Assembly: GCA_002025645.1 (NCBI GenBank) | Contig: CP018783.1 | Span: 2,976,001-3,040,000, forward strand | Source: Curtobacterium pusillum | Lineage (GTDB): Bacteria > Actinomycetota > Actinomycetes > Actinomycetales > Microbacteriaceae | Direction: 5' to 3' | DNA length: 64,000 nt | Shown: one piece after another, positions 35,908-45,500 of the stretch | Layout: each line of letters begins with the position of its first letter | Numbering within the stretch: position 1 is the first letter of the stretch | The notes under the pieces: model-generated | The model's database searches: none | Seen by the model: the letters and a program-made list of their open reading frames with translations, nothing else | Told to the model about the DNA's origin: nothing | Position numbers and translations under genes: made by a program

Positions 35908-36906
35908 TCAGCGCGCCGCGGTCGTCCGCCGTGCCACCAACCGGGGCTCGACGAGCACCTCGGTCGCCGCCAGCCCCGGGTCGGCGATCCGGGCGAGCAG
36001 CCGCTCGCCGGCGCCGCGGCCGATCTCCACGCTGCGGTCGTCGATGCTCGTCAGGCCGACGTAGCGCGTCGCCGCGAGCGGGGTGTCGTCGTAGCCGATG
36101 ACCGAGACGTCCTCGGGGACGCGCAACCCACGCTCCGCGAGCTCGGACAGTGCTCCGAGCGCCATCACGTCGTTCGCCGCGAACACGGCTGTGACCCCGG
36201 GGTGCTCGTCGAGCAGCTGCGCGAGTGCCCGGGACCCGGCTTCCTCGGTGGGCTCGCCGGGGAGCACGATCATCGCGACCTCGGCCTTGCCGCCGACGCC
36301 GGCCGTGAACCCCGTGCGTCGCTCGTCGGACGCGGCCGAGGAAGCGCCGATGAACCCGAGGTGCGTGTGACCGAGGGCGAGCAGGTGTTCCGCGGCCATC
36401 GCCCCACCGGCACGGTCGTCGTTCGCCACCGTGTCCGCACGGGGGAGCGTGGCGCGGCCGCCGGCGACCACGACGGGCATGCTCGCCGGGATGGCGAGGT
36501 CGGTGTCGGGCTCGCCGGCGATGACGATGCCCTCGACCCGCATCGACAGGAAGCCCTCGACGGGGGAGACGTCGAGGCCGGTGTTGAGGAACCGGTCGGC
36601 GACGACGAGGCGGTGCCCCTGGTCCTGCAGTGCCTCGCGCAGCCCGGTGAGCAGGTCGACGAACCACTGGTTCCGGAAGTCGTCGAGCACCACGCCGATG
36701 GTCCGGGAACGGGTCCCCGCGAGCGACACCGCCGCCGTGGACGGACGGTAGTCGAGCTCCTGGATCGCCTTGAGCACCGCTTCGCGCCGTTGCTGGCTCA
36801 CCCGCGGGGAGCGCTGCAGCACGAGCGAGACGAGGGACTTCGAGACCCCGGCGCGCGCGGCGACGTCGTAGATGGTCGCGGGTTTGCCGGCTCCCATGAT
36901 CTGCAT
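35908..36906 (-). CDS. LacI-family transcriptional regulator
   Basis: 332 residues. Classic LacI N-terminus TIYDVAARAGVSKSLVSLVL with a hinge helix (DYRPSTAAVSLAGTRSRTIG), then a periplasmic-binding-protein-like sugar-sensing core ending in VISYGYDDTPLA-type sequence (VSVIGYDDTPLAATRY). ATG at 36906 lies 3 nt after GGAGG; the in-frame ATG at 36897, 12 nt after it, is an alternative. A TACGAT -10 lies at 36935-36930. No sugar operon is adjacent, except perhaps the uronate-dehydrogenase-like gene 1.1 kb away on the other strand. Confidence 0.92.
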   Translation of the reverse strand: MQIMGAGKPATIYDVAARAGVSKSLVSLVLQRSPRVSQQRREAVLKAIQELDYRPSTAAVSLAGTRSRTIGVVLDDFRNQWFVDLLTGLREALQDQGHRLVVADRFLNTGLDVSPVEGFLSMRVEGIVIAGEPDTDLAIPASMPVVVAGGRATLPRADTVANDDRAGGAMAAEHLLALGHTHLGFIGASSAASDERRTGFTAGVGGKAEVAMIVLPGEPTEEAGSRALAQLLDEHPGVTAVFAANDVMALGALSELAERGLRVPEDVSVIGYDDTPLAATRYVGLTSIDDRSVEIGRGAGERLLARIADPGLAATEVLVEPRLVARRTTAAR

Positions 36907-36946
36907 CGACCTCCGTGGCTCTCGCGTCGATCGTAGCGGGGGCGGC

Positions 36947-37002
36947 TTCGTGCGCAGAAATGGTCGGGTTCGCGGTCCCAACTCGACCATTTCCGCTCAC
37001 GA
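36947..37002. repeat. Dispersed palindrome family A, copy 2 (imperfect)
   Basis: Arms 36947-36969 (TTCGTGCGCAGAAATGGTCG...) and 36981-37002 with a few mismatches and an 11-nt loop. It lies between divergent genes (LacI and DUF559), where a terminator would make no sense. Confidence 0.85.
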
Positions 37003-37104
37003 TCTGCGGGTGGTCGCTCCTCCACACGGGAGGCACGGTGCGAGTTGTGCACGGGCGCTTCGGTGGGTGGGTGGATCGGGAGCGCGGGGCGCGAGGGTGG
37101 CGGC

Positions 37105-38001
37105 ATGCGACCACGCCCGCTTCCGCCCCCGCTCCGCAACCGCGCGTTCGACGTGCACGCCGCGGACCGCGCGGGGACCTCCCGACAGCGGCTCCGACGG
37201 AGCGACCTCGTCCGGCCCACCCGCTCGATCCGGTGGGCCCGCGATCGACCGCCCGACGCCGTCCGGCGGATCCGCGCACTGCGTCCGGTCCTGCTGCCCG
37301 GACAGTTCGTCAGCCACGTCTCCGCCGCCGTGCTCTGGGGGCTGCCCGTCCCGGTCGACGACGAAGCGCCAGTGCACATCACGAGTCCGATCCCGACCGC
37401 CCAACCGCGTCGCACGGGTGTGGTCGGACACCGGATCACGCCCGACCGGGCGAGGGTCACCGAGCGGTGGGGCGTGCCTGCGAGCACGCCGGCCGCACTG
37501 TGGATCGACTGCGGAGCGATGCTGACGATCGACGAGCTCGTCGTGCTCGGCGACGCGATCGTGACCGAACGGCGATGCCGCACGACGGTCGACGACCTCC
37601 GTGCAGCCCTCGCCCGGGCCGGAGCTCGAGCGGGCGTCCGGAAGCTGCGGACAGCGATCGAGCAGGTCCGGGTCGGTGCGGGCTCTCCCCAGGAGAGGCG
37701 GGCGCGGCTCGCGATCGTCCGCGCTGGCCTGCCCGAACCGGAACTGCAGGTCGAGATCCGTGACGAGGCAGGGTGGTTCGTCGGGCGGGTCGACATGGCC
37801 TACCCGCGGCACCGCGTCCTGATCGAGTACGAGGGAGACCACCACCGCACGGACGCCGAGCAGTGGGCCAGCGACCTCCGTCGGTATCGTGAGGCAGAAC
37901 GACTCGGGTGGGTCGTCGTCCGGTGGTCGCGCTCGGACCTCACCCGGCACCTCGGCGGCGCCATCGGACACCTGGAGTCGGTGCTCGCGCGCCGGGGGTA
38001 G
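37105..38001 (+). CDS. DUF559-domain protein (PD-(D/E)xK nuclease-like fold)
   Basis: 298 residues. The N-terminal half resembles the AbiEi-antitoxin-like winged region often found in actinobacterial proteins (QFVSHVSAAVLWGLPVP, then HITSPIP). The C-terminal DUF559 domain has GRVDMAYPRHRVLIEYEGDHHR and WVVVRWSRSDL, i.e. the Vsr/PD-(D/E)xK core with Asp and Glu, but the expected Lys is not evident. Such proteins are common singletons in actinobacteria with no established function. ATG start; no recognisable toxin partner next to it. Its TAG stop is the first half of the -10 hexamer of the next gene. Confidence 0.75.
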   Translation: MRPRPLPPPLRNRAFDVHAADRAGTSRQRLRRSDLVRPTRSIRWARDRPPDAVRRIRALRPVLLPGQFVSHVSAAVLWGLPVPVDDEAPVHITSPIPTAQPRRTGVVGHRITPDRARVTERWGVPASTPAALWIDCGAMLTIDELVVLGDAIVTERRCRTTVDDLRAALARAGARAGVRKLRTAIEQVRVGAGSPQERRARLAIVRAGLPEPELQVEIRDEAGWFVGRVDMAYPRHRVLIEYEGDHHRTDAEQWASDLRRYREAERLGWVVVRWSRSDLTRHLGGAIGHLESVLARRG

Positions 38002-38011
38002 CGTCCGGGGC

Positions 38012-38815
38012 ATGGCGACGCTGCTCATCACCGGGGCCGCAGGACGCATCGGGGCTGCCCTCCGGCCCCGACTCCTCGCGGCCGGTCACGACCTCGTGCT
38101 GCTCGACGAGCGCACCCCGGACGACCCGCCGACCGGTGGTGAGCGCTTCGTGCCCGGGTCGGTGCACGACGCCGATGCCCTCGACGACGCGTTGATCGGC
38201 GTCGACACGGTCGTCCACCTGGCGGGCATCCCGACCGAGGCCGCATGGGACGACCTCGTCGCCGCGAACCTCACCGGGACGAAGAACGTGCTCGAGCGAG
38301 CGGTTGCGGCCGGAGTGCTCCGAGTCGTCCAGGCGAGTTCGATCCACGCCGTCGGCCGCGTGCCCGAGCCGCTCGAGGAACCGGGGAGCGTGCCCGGGGA
38401 CCGCCTGGCCCGACCCGACACGTACTACGGGGTCACGAAGGCGGGGATGGAACTCCTCGGCAGCCTCTTCGCCGACCGGTTCGGCATGTCGATCGTGTCC
38501 GCGCGGATCGGGGCGTTCGGCGAGCAACCGTCGTCCGGGCGAGCGCTCCTGATGTGGAGCTCGCCGGACGACCTGGTGCGCTTGGTCCTGGCGACGGTCG
38601 ACCTCCGGGACCCCGGGCACCACCTCGTGTGGGCGCTGTCCCGGAACACCGGCTCCCCGGCCGACCTCACCGCGGGGGAGCGGATCGGGTTCGTCCCGGT
38701 CGACGACGCCTCCGTCGTGCTCGATGCCGACGCGCGTGCGGCCCTGCCCGCCGAGGACCTCCGCTACCTCGGTGGCGGGATGGTCGATCTGCCCCTCGGG
38801 CGGAGCACTTCGTGA
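38012..38815 (+). CDS. NAD-dependent epimerase/dehydratase-family protein, uronate dehydrogenase-like
   Basis: 267 residues, the short-SDR length of uronate dehydrogenases. NAD-binding GAAGRIG at residues 9-15, SSIHAVG, and the catalytic YGVTK (Tyr-x3-Lys). It would oxidise D-glucuronate or galacturonate to aldarolactone if the assignment holds; a general sugar epimerase is the alternative. TAGCGT (37999-38004) ends 7 nt before the ATG and includes the stop codon of the preceding gene. The last codons lie in the left arm of the palindrome at 38808. Confidence 0.8.
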   Translation: MATLLITGAAGRIGAALRPRLLAAGHDLVLLDERTPDDPPTGGERFVPGSVHDADALDDALIGVDTVVHLAGIPTEAAWDDLVAANLTGTKNVLERAVAAGVLRVVQASSIHAVGRVPEPLEEPGSVPGDRLARPDTYYGVTKAGMELLGSLFADRFGMSIVSARIGAFGEQPSSGRALLMWSSPDDLVRLVLATVDLRDPGHHLVWALSRNTGSPADLTAGERIGFVPVDDASVVLDADARAALPAEDLRYLGGGMVDLPLGRSTS

Positions 38816-38866
38816 GCAGAAATGGTCGGGTTCCCTGAGGTCACCCGACCATTTCTGCTCACGAAG
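38808..38866. repeat. Dispersed palindrome family A, copy 3
   Basis: Perfect 24-bp inverted repeat (38808-38831 and 38843-38866) with an 11-nt loop. The left arm contains the TGA stop of the epimerase gene. Located between convergent genes, so it could serve as a bidirectional terminator here. Confidence 0.9.
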
Positions 38867-38933
38867 CGTCGCGCGGAGCGGCCGGGCGGGCGGGCGGGAG
38901 CGCTGGGCGGGCGGGCGCCCGGCCCCCGCCCCG

Positions 38934-41003
38934 CTACCCGATCAGGCTCGGGCGCAGGTCGCGCAGCGTGCGGGAGCGGGTCTGCCGCGCCGTCACGACG
39001 AACGCCACGAGCAGCGAACCGAGCAACCAGCACGCGAGCACGCCCGCGTCCGACCACGCCGTACCGAGGTTCCCGCCGTACATCGTCTGCCGGATCGCGT
39101 CCACCGAGTACGTCATCGGCAGCGCGAAGTGCAGCGCCGCCAACGGTCCCGGGAGCGTCTGCCACGGGAACGTCCCACCGGCGGTGACGAGCTGCACGAG
39201 CATGAGCACCAGGCCGAGGAACTGCCCCACGGACCCGAGCAGCACGTTGAGCGCCATGATGATCGCCGCGAACGTCGCCGAGGCCAGCACCATGATCCCG
39301 ATCGTGGCTCCGGCGTGCACGACGTTGAGGTCGAGGGCGAACCGCACGATGAAGAACAACGCCACCATCTGCACGACGCCGAGCAACACGGGCGTCAGCC
39401 ACCCGCCGAGCACGACCCGCAGCGGCTTCCGCACGGCGGTGATCGCCCGCTTCGAGATCGGCTTGAGGATGAGGAACAGCGCGTACATGCCGATCCACGC
39501 GGCGAGCGAGATGAAGAACGGTGCGAGGCCGGCGCCGTAGTTCGCGGCCGCGGCGACGTTGTCGTCACCGACCTTCACCGGGTCGGAGATCACCGATGCC
39601 TGGTCCTCACGCTGCGAGGCGTCCGACGCGGGGATCTTCGTGCGGCCCTCGTCGAGCTTCGAGGCGAGCTCGGACGACCCGTCGCGGAGCGAGACCAGCC
39701 CGGACGCCAGTGACTTCGCGCCCTGGTCGGCCGACGCGGCTCCGGTGGCGAGCTGGGACGCGCCGGACGAGAGCGTCGGTGCGGCCGACGCCAGAGCCGA
39801 CGTGCCCGACGCCACCTGGGACGCCCCGCTCGACAGCTGGGACGCGCCGGACGCGGCGGAGGAGATCCCGCCGGCCAGGGTGGGGGCCGCCGTCGCCAGG
39901 GCGGACGTCCCCGCCGCGACCTGGGCGGACCCGTCGCGCAGCTGGTCGACGCCCTCGAGCGCGGTCTTGGCCTTCGCGAGGTCGGCCTTCGTCTGCTCGT
40001 CGCCGAGCTGCGCCTGGACGGTGGAGGTGATGACCGCCTGCACCTCCGGGGTCAGTTCCACCCCACGGTCTGCGGCGGCCTTCGTGATCGCCGCGGTCAC
40101 GGTGTCCGGGGAGAGGCCGTTCAGCGCTGCGAGGGCCGGGTCGGTCTGGTCCGCGAGCGCCTTGTTGCCCGCAGCGACCTTCTGCGCACCCTCGTTGAGC
40201 TTCGCGGTGTCCGCCGGCAGCGACGCGGTCTGCTGCTTCGCCGTCTGCAGCCCGGACGACAGCGTCGCTGCCCCCGAGGCCACCTGCTGCGCCCCGTCGT
40301 TCAGCGTCGCGGTCTGCGACGGCAGCGCGGCGGTGCCGTCCGCGAGCGTCGCCGCCCCGGACGAGAGCTTGCCGGTGCCGTCCGCGAGCGTCGCCGCGCC
40401 CGATGCCGCCGTGGAGGCGCCCGACGCGAGCTGCCCCGCCCCGTCGACGGCGTCGCCGAGGCTGTCACGCACGTCGGCGAGACCCACGAGCAGGGTCTTC
40501 GCCGCCTGCTTCCCGACGCGCTCGGCGACGGCGGTGCGCATGGTCTTGCCCGCCTGTTCGGCGATGGTCGAGGCGAGGTACGAGTTCGTGTCCGCCGTCG
40601 TCATGACCAGCTCCGCCCGCTTCGGGTCGTCGGACTGCGCCGACACCAGGGACTCGGAGAAGTCGTGCGGGATGGTGACCACGAAGTCGTAGGTGCCGTT
40701 GCGCACGCCGGAGCGCGCGTCGGCCGCCGAGGTCTTCGTCCACTTGAAGTCGGCGCCGTCGATGGCCTCCTTCGTGACGTCCTTGCCGTAGTCGACGTGG
40801 TCGCCGTCGAGCGTGGCCCCGGCGTCCTGGTCGACGATGGCGGCGGGGACCTGGTCGAGCTTGGCGTAGGGGTCGCGGTTCGCCCAGAGGTAGGCGCCGC
40901 CGTAGAGCAGCGGCACGACCATGAGCGCGATGAACGCGAGTCGTGCGAGCGGGGTCGCGGTGAGTCGCGCCAGTTCGGCGCGGACGAGCGAGGTGGTGGT
41001 CAC
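38934..41003 (-). CDS. YhgE/Pip-type ABC-2 membrane protein
   Basis: 689 residues. One N-terminal membrane helix (LAFIALMVVPLLYGGAYLWA), a long extracytoplasmic region (about 35-460), then five or six C-terminal helices. The outer region contains repeated Ala/Ser/Gly heptad-like motifs of the form GASQLSSGASQVASGTSALA, typical of YhgE/Pip (phage infection protein) and MmpL-like coiled stalks. The C-terminal TFPWQTLP...LPMTYSVDAIRQTMYGG is the family signature. GTG start overlaps the stop of the ABC-like gene (GTGA). Likely an exporter or secretion-associated protein; substrate unknown. Confidence 0.9.
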   Translation of the reverse strand: MTTTSLVRAELARLTATPLARLAFIALMVVPLLYGGAYLWANRDPYAKLDQVPAAIVDQDAGATLDGDHVDYGKDVTKEAIDGADFKWTKTSAADARSGVRNGTYDFVVTIPHDFSESLVSAQSDDPKRAELVMTTADTNSYLASTIAEQAGKTMRTAVAERVGKQAAKTLLVGLADVRDSLGDAVDGAGQLASGASTAASGAATLADGTGKLSSGAATLADGTAALPSQTATLNDGAQQVASGAATLSSGLQTAKQQTASLPADTAKLNEGAQKVAAGNKALADQTDPALAALNGLSPDTVTAAITKAAADRGVELTPEVQAVITSTVQAQLGDEQTKADLAKAKTALEGVDQLRDGSAQVAAGTSALATAAPTLAGGISSAASGASQLSSGASQVASGTSALASAAPTLSSGASQLATGAASADQGAKSLASGLVSLRDGSSELASKLDEGRTKIPASDASQREDQASVISDPVKVGDDNVAAAANYGAGLAPFFISLAAWIGMYALFLILKPISKRAITAVRKPLRVVLGGWLTPVLLGVVQMVALFFIVRFALDLNVVHAGATIGIMVLASATFAAIIMALNVLLGSVGQFLGLVLMLVQLVTAGGTFPWQTLPGPLAALHFALPMTYSVDAIRQTMYGGNLGTAWSDAGVLACWLLGSLLVAFVVTARQTRSRTLRDLRPSLIG

Positions 41004-41737
41004 GGGGTTGCCTCCGTCGGGACGGTTGCGGATTCTTCGGTGACGGTCGACGGGCCTGCCTGGAGGCGCGGCTCGGTTCCGTCGGTCCGGGTCGCGTCCT
41101 CGGGACCCTCGGTCTGGGTGGTGTCGATCGGCTCGATCGTGTCGAGCAGGTGCTCGACGGTCGCCGCTGCGGCCTTCGAGGTCACGAGCACGACGGTCAC
41201 ACCACGGCGGGCGACGTCGCGGACGACCGCGAACCACCCCTCGACGGCGCCCCCGTGCCGCTCGGGCGAGGTGATCACGAGCCCGGTCACGCCGTCCCGC
41301 AGCAGGGCGAGCTCGGCGAGCAACCGGACGCGCACGTCGGTCGGGACCCGCTGCACGTGGGTGTCGGCGTACCCGCGCAGCCCGAGCTCGTCGAGCACGG
41401 TGTCGACGTGCTGGCGGGAGGGTCGCCGTTCGGCGAACGCGAGCTCCTCGCGCACGATGCGCCGCACGCTCATCACCGGGAACGGCTCGGCGATGCCCGG
41501 GGTGTCGACGAGCGCGAACGCCTTCCGGATCGCCGCGGCGTCCTCGTGCCCGTCGAGCAGCACGCGGCCGGCCTCGGGCTGCATGCGGCCGCCGGCGACG
41601 AGCGACGCGAGCACCGGTGCCTGCTCGGTCTCGACGGCGATCACGCCCGGGCGTCCCGGTGCGGCGACGGCGGAGACGACGGGCAGGGCGGCGCCGGGCT
41701 CCTCGCCGATGCCGACGTGGTCGAGTTCGATGGTCAT
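41000..41737 (-). CDS. Degenerate ABC-ATPase-like protein encoded with YhgE
   Basis: 245 residues. The arrangement resembles an ABC ATPase: GRPGVIAVETEQAPVLASLV sits where Walker A should be, followed by GRVLLDGHE, FALVDTPGIAEPFPVMSVRR (Q-loop region), and GLVITSPERHGG in place of Walker B. The GxxGxGK[ST] P-loop and DE of Walker B are absent, so it is probably not an active ATPase. ATG at 41737 has GAAGGA upstream and overlaps the TetR gene stop (ATGA). It may be a regulatory or structural partner of the YhgE protein. Confidence 0.6.
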   Translation of the reverse strand: MTIELDHVGIGEEPGAALPVVSAVAAPGRPGVIAVETEQAPVLASLVAGGRMQPEAGRVLLDGHEDAAAIRKAFALVDTPGIAEPFPVMSVRRIVREELAFAERRPSRQHVDTVLDELGLRGYADTHVQRVPTDVRVRLLAELALLRDGVTGLVITSPERHGGAVEGWFAVVRDVARRGVTVVLVTSKAAAATVEHLLDTIEPIDTTQTEGPEDATRTDGTEPRLQAGPSTVTEESATVPTEATP

Positions 41738-42384
41738 GCGGGGTCCTTCGGTGTGGGAACGAGTGCGACCGGTTCGGAGAGCATCGCGGTGCGCCAGTCG
41801 ATGCCGGCCATGCCGAGTACCGAGAGGACCACCATGCGCCGGCCGTCCTCGTCGGACGTCCCGGAGCGGGTGGCCTCGTCGAGGACGGCGATGCACGCGC
41901 CCTCGACCAGCCGGCCGAGCGTGGCGGGGTCGACGTCGTCGCGCATGGCGCCGTCGGCGATGCCGAGTGCACAGGCATCCCGGACCTGCGTGCGCAGGGG
42001 TGCGAACACCTCGGCGACGGACTCGCTGAACGGGCTGCGGATCGCGACCCGGGCCATCGAGCGGACGTGCGAGACCTCGGACCAGAGCGTCACCGCGATG
42101 GCGGCGAGCCGCGCGGCCGGGGGCAGCGCGACGAGGTCGGAGGTGGTCGGCATGGCCGCGGCGACACGGGCGGCGCCGGCGGTCACGACCTCGCGCACGA
42201 GGTCGTCGCGTGACGGGAAGTGTCCGTAGACCGCACGCCGGGAGAGTCCGGCGGCGGACGCGATCGTCTCGAGCGAGGCATCGGGATCGCCCTGCAGGAC
42301 GGTCTTCGCCGCCTCGAGCAGCGCCGCGCGGTTCTCGGTCGCGTCGCGGCGCGGCGCACGGGTTTGCTGGTCAGGACTGGTCAC
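41734..42384 (-). CDS. TetR-family regulator, first gene of the YhgE operon
   Basis: 216 residues. The helix-turn-helix (LETIASAAGLSRRAVYGHFP) is at about 35-60, followed by a helical effector domain. GTG at 42384 is chosen because TACGAT (42396-42391) ends 6 nt upstream; the in-frame ATG at 42393 lies inside that hexamer. The gene overlaps the ABC-like gene by 4 bp, which in turn overlaps yhgE, so all three are co-translated. The palindrome at 42398 overlaps its promoter, so autoregulation of the operon is likely. Confidence 0.9.
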   Translation of the reverse strand: MTSPDQQTRAPRRDATENRAALLEAAKTVLQGDPDASLETIASAAGLSRRAVYGHFPSRDDLVREVVTAGAARVAAAMPTTSDLVALPPAARLAAIAVTLWSEVSHVRSMARVAIRSPFSESVAEVFAPLRTQVRDACALGIADGAMRDDVDPATLGRLVEGACIAVLDEATRSGTSDEDGRRMVVLSVLGMAGIDWRTAMLSEPVALVPTPKDPA

Positions 42385-42397
42385 GTTTCCCATCGTA

Positions 42398-42425
42398 ATA
42401 ACGTGCACACGTGTGTGCAAGTTAT
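42398..42425. promoter_or_regulatory. Palindromic TetR operator candidate
   Basis: A 28-bp near-perfect palindrome: ATAAC-g-TGCACAC-gt-GTGTGCA-a-GTTAT, with only the two single-base spacers asymmetric. It lies directly upstream of the -10 of the TetR operon and between it and the divergent subtilase gene. Its position and form are typical of a TetR dimer site. Confidence 0.75.
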
Positions 42426-42544
42426 CAGGCTGACCACCCCCGAACGAGGGACGTCCCCCAAAGTGCGGACTGTGCGACCTGAGAGGAAACGCATAACTTC
42501 ACAGCAATTCCTTGCGAAACACGGACGAACCGGGAGTGCGCCCT

Positions 42545-45500
42545 TTGAACCGTGCAACACCGAACAACGACCCGACCCCCACCCCGAACCGCATCGCGCG
42601 CGTCCTGACCGCCGGCATCGCCGCCGCGGCACTGGCGTGCGGCGGGCTCGCCCTCGGAGGGGGAGCCGCCTCGGCAGCCCCTGCCGGACCGGTGCCGGCC
42701 GACCTCAAGCTCTCGCAGCCGCTGCGGGACGCGAAGCCCTCGAAGACGATCGCCGCGTTCGTGCGGACGACCGGTCAGGGTGCGCTCGAGGTCGACGCCC
42801 AGGCGAAGGGCGGGGACCTGACGAAGTCGAAGACCCCGTCCTCGGCCGCCGAGCAGCGCGTCAAGGCGATCGGTTCGACGGTCGACGCCGTGCGCGCCGC
42901 CGTCAAGCAGTCCGACGCGGACGCGACCGAGCTCTACTCCACCGAGTACACCGTGCCGGGCGTGGCCGTCGTCGCCGACGTCGCCGCGCTCCGGAAGGTC
43001 GCGGCCCGCTCCGACGTCGAGAGCATCATCCCGCTCACGCCGAAGAAGATCGTCGACCCGACCGTGAACGCCGACTCCGGCGCGGCACCGTCCGGCGTCG
43101 ACCCGAGCCTCACGAAGCCCGGCGCGGACGGCGTCACACCGAAGAACGCGGCGAGCGACGTCTACACCCGCTCGCTCGACGCCTGGCAGCAGACGGGCCG
43201 CACGGGCAAGGGCGTGAACGTCGCCGTGCTCGACACCGGCCTCGACTACACGCAGGCGGACTTCGGCGGCCCGGGCACCACTGCCGCGTACCAGGCGGCG
43301 CTCGCCAACACCGGCGCACCGACCGCCGGGTCCTACGACGGCAAGAAGTTCCTCGGCGGCTACGACTTCGCCGGACCCACGTACAACGCGGACTCCACCG
43401 ACCCCGCGTACGACCCGACCCCGAAGCCGGACGACAACCCGATCGACGGCAAGGGCGGCGACCACGGCACCCACGTCTCCGGCACCATCGCCGGCTACGG
43501 CCTCGACGCCGACAAGAAGACCTACCGGGGCGACTACACGAAGCTCACCACGCAGCAGGTCCAGGACATGTGGGTCGGCCCGGGCACCGCGCCCCAGGCG
43601 GGTCTCTACGCCCTCAAGGTGTTCGGTGACGGCGGCGGCTCGACCGACCTCACCGGTGCCGCGCTCGACTGGGTCGGCCAGGCGCTGACCGAGGGCAAGG
43701 ACATCAACGTCCTCAACCTGTCGCTCGGCTCCGACTACGGTGCGCCGGACGACCCCGACAACGCCAAGATCGACGCGCTCACCGCCCGCGGTGTCCTGCC
43801 GGTGATCGCCTCCGGCAACGCCGACGACTTCACCGACATCGGTGGCTCGCCGGGCAACGCCGAGGGAGCCCTCACGGTCGCCGCGAGCGCCACCGGGCAG
43901 TCGCTGTACGACGGTGTCGAGGCGACCGCACCGGCGGACGTCGCGAAGACCTGGCGTGCCCAGTACTCGCAGAACTACCAGGGCACGCTGCCCGTCGAGG
44001 GTGACGTCGTCGTCCCGAGCACCAACGTCGACGGCTGCGCCGCGTTCAGCGCGGACGAGGCAGCGAAGATCGCCGGCAAGGTGGTCTGGCTCAAGTGGAC
44101 CGACGCCGCGCTCGAGTGCGGCTCCGGCGTGCGCTTCACCAACGTCGAGGCCGCCGGCGGCGTCGGCGTCCTGCTGGCGGGGACGATCAACACGTTCGAC
44201 TCCGGCATCGCGGGGAACGCGACCATCCCGGGAGCCGAGCTGACCGCGGACAGCGTCACGGGCCTCCAGGCCGCTGCCCAGGCCGGGACCCTGCACGTGC
44301 GCTTCGCCGACGAGCTCAAGGGCTTCGAACTCGCGACCGACCCGGAGACCGTGAACACGCTCGCGTCGTTCACCAGCCGTGGCGTGCACGGATCGTTCGA
44401 CGACATCGTCAAGCCGGACATCGCCGGACCCGGGGTCAACGTGATCTCCGCGGCCAACGGCACCGGTGACGGACGCCTCTCGATGAGCGGCACGTCGATG
44501 GCGACGCCGGACGTGGCGGGCATCGCCGCGCTGACCTTCCAGTCGCACCCGACGTGGTCGGCACCGCAGGTCAAGGCCGCGCTCATGAACACCGCGACGC
44601 ACGACGTCGAGGACGGCGACGGCACCGCCACCCTGCTCCGCCAGGGCACCGGTCGCGTCGACGCCCTGCAGGCGGTCACCGCAGGCACCACGGTCCGCAG
44701 CATCGAGAACGACCAGCTCGTCACCGCCTCGTACGGTGTCGTCGAGGTCGCCTCGAAGACCAGCGAGAACCGCACGCTGCAGATCGAGAACACCGACGGT
44801 CGGCCGCACACCTACGACGTGGCCTACCAGCCGCAGGTCTCGCAGCCGGGTGTGGCCTTCGCGCTCAGCGCGAAGCGCGTGACGGTCCGACCGCACGGCA
44901 CCGCGACGGTGAAGCTCACGTTCTCGATCGCCGACCCGACGAAGCTCCGCCGCGTCATCGACCCAACGCAGGAGTCGGTGCAGCAGGGCTACCAGCGGGA
45001 GTTCGTCGCCGCGGCCTCGGGCATCGTGACGTTCACGCCGACCGACGAGAAGCTCAACCCGCTGCGGCTCGGCACGTACGTCGCGCCGAAGCCGGTGAGC
45101 GCGGTGCACGGCTCCGACGTCGCGTTCCCCTCCACGAAGAACACGGCGGACCTCACGCTGACCGGCCGCTCGGTCGACCAGGGCGACGCGACGACCGGCT
45201 ACCACGCAGCCGTCGCACCGTTCGTGCTCGGCGGGACGGACGGCCAGGAGTCCTTCCCGGCCGGCTCGGCGAAGCAGTCCCTGCAGGCGGCGGACGTCCG
45301 GGCCTACGGCGCGAACTACGACAAGGCGTCGGACACCCTCGCGTTCGGCGTCCAGACGGCCGGTCCCGACGCCAACCCCGGCGCCGTGACCAACGTCGAG
45401 GTCCTCATCGACACCGACCGTGACGGCACGCCGGACTACCTGGTGTACGACGCCAAGTCGGCAGCGGTGGACGCCACGTTCGCCACGACCGTCGACCTCG

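Noticed and set aside
37105-38001. Toxin-antitoxin (AbiE) system
   Set aside because: Only an AbiEi-like N-terminal resemblance is seen, with no AbiEii nucleotidyltransferase gene next to it.
41000-41737. Functional ABC-transporter ATPase
   Set aside because: No P-loop (GxxGxGK[ST]) and no Walker B acidic pair; called an ABC-like degenerate protein instead.
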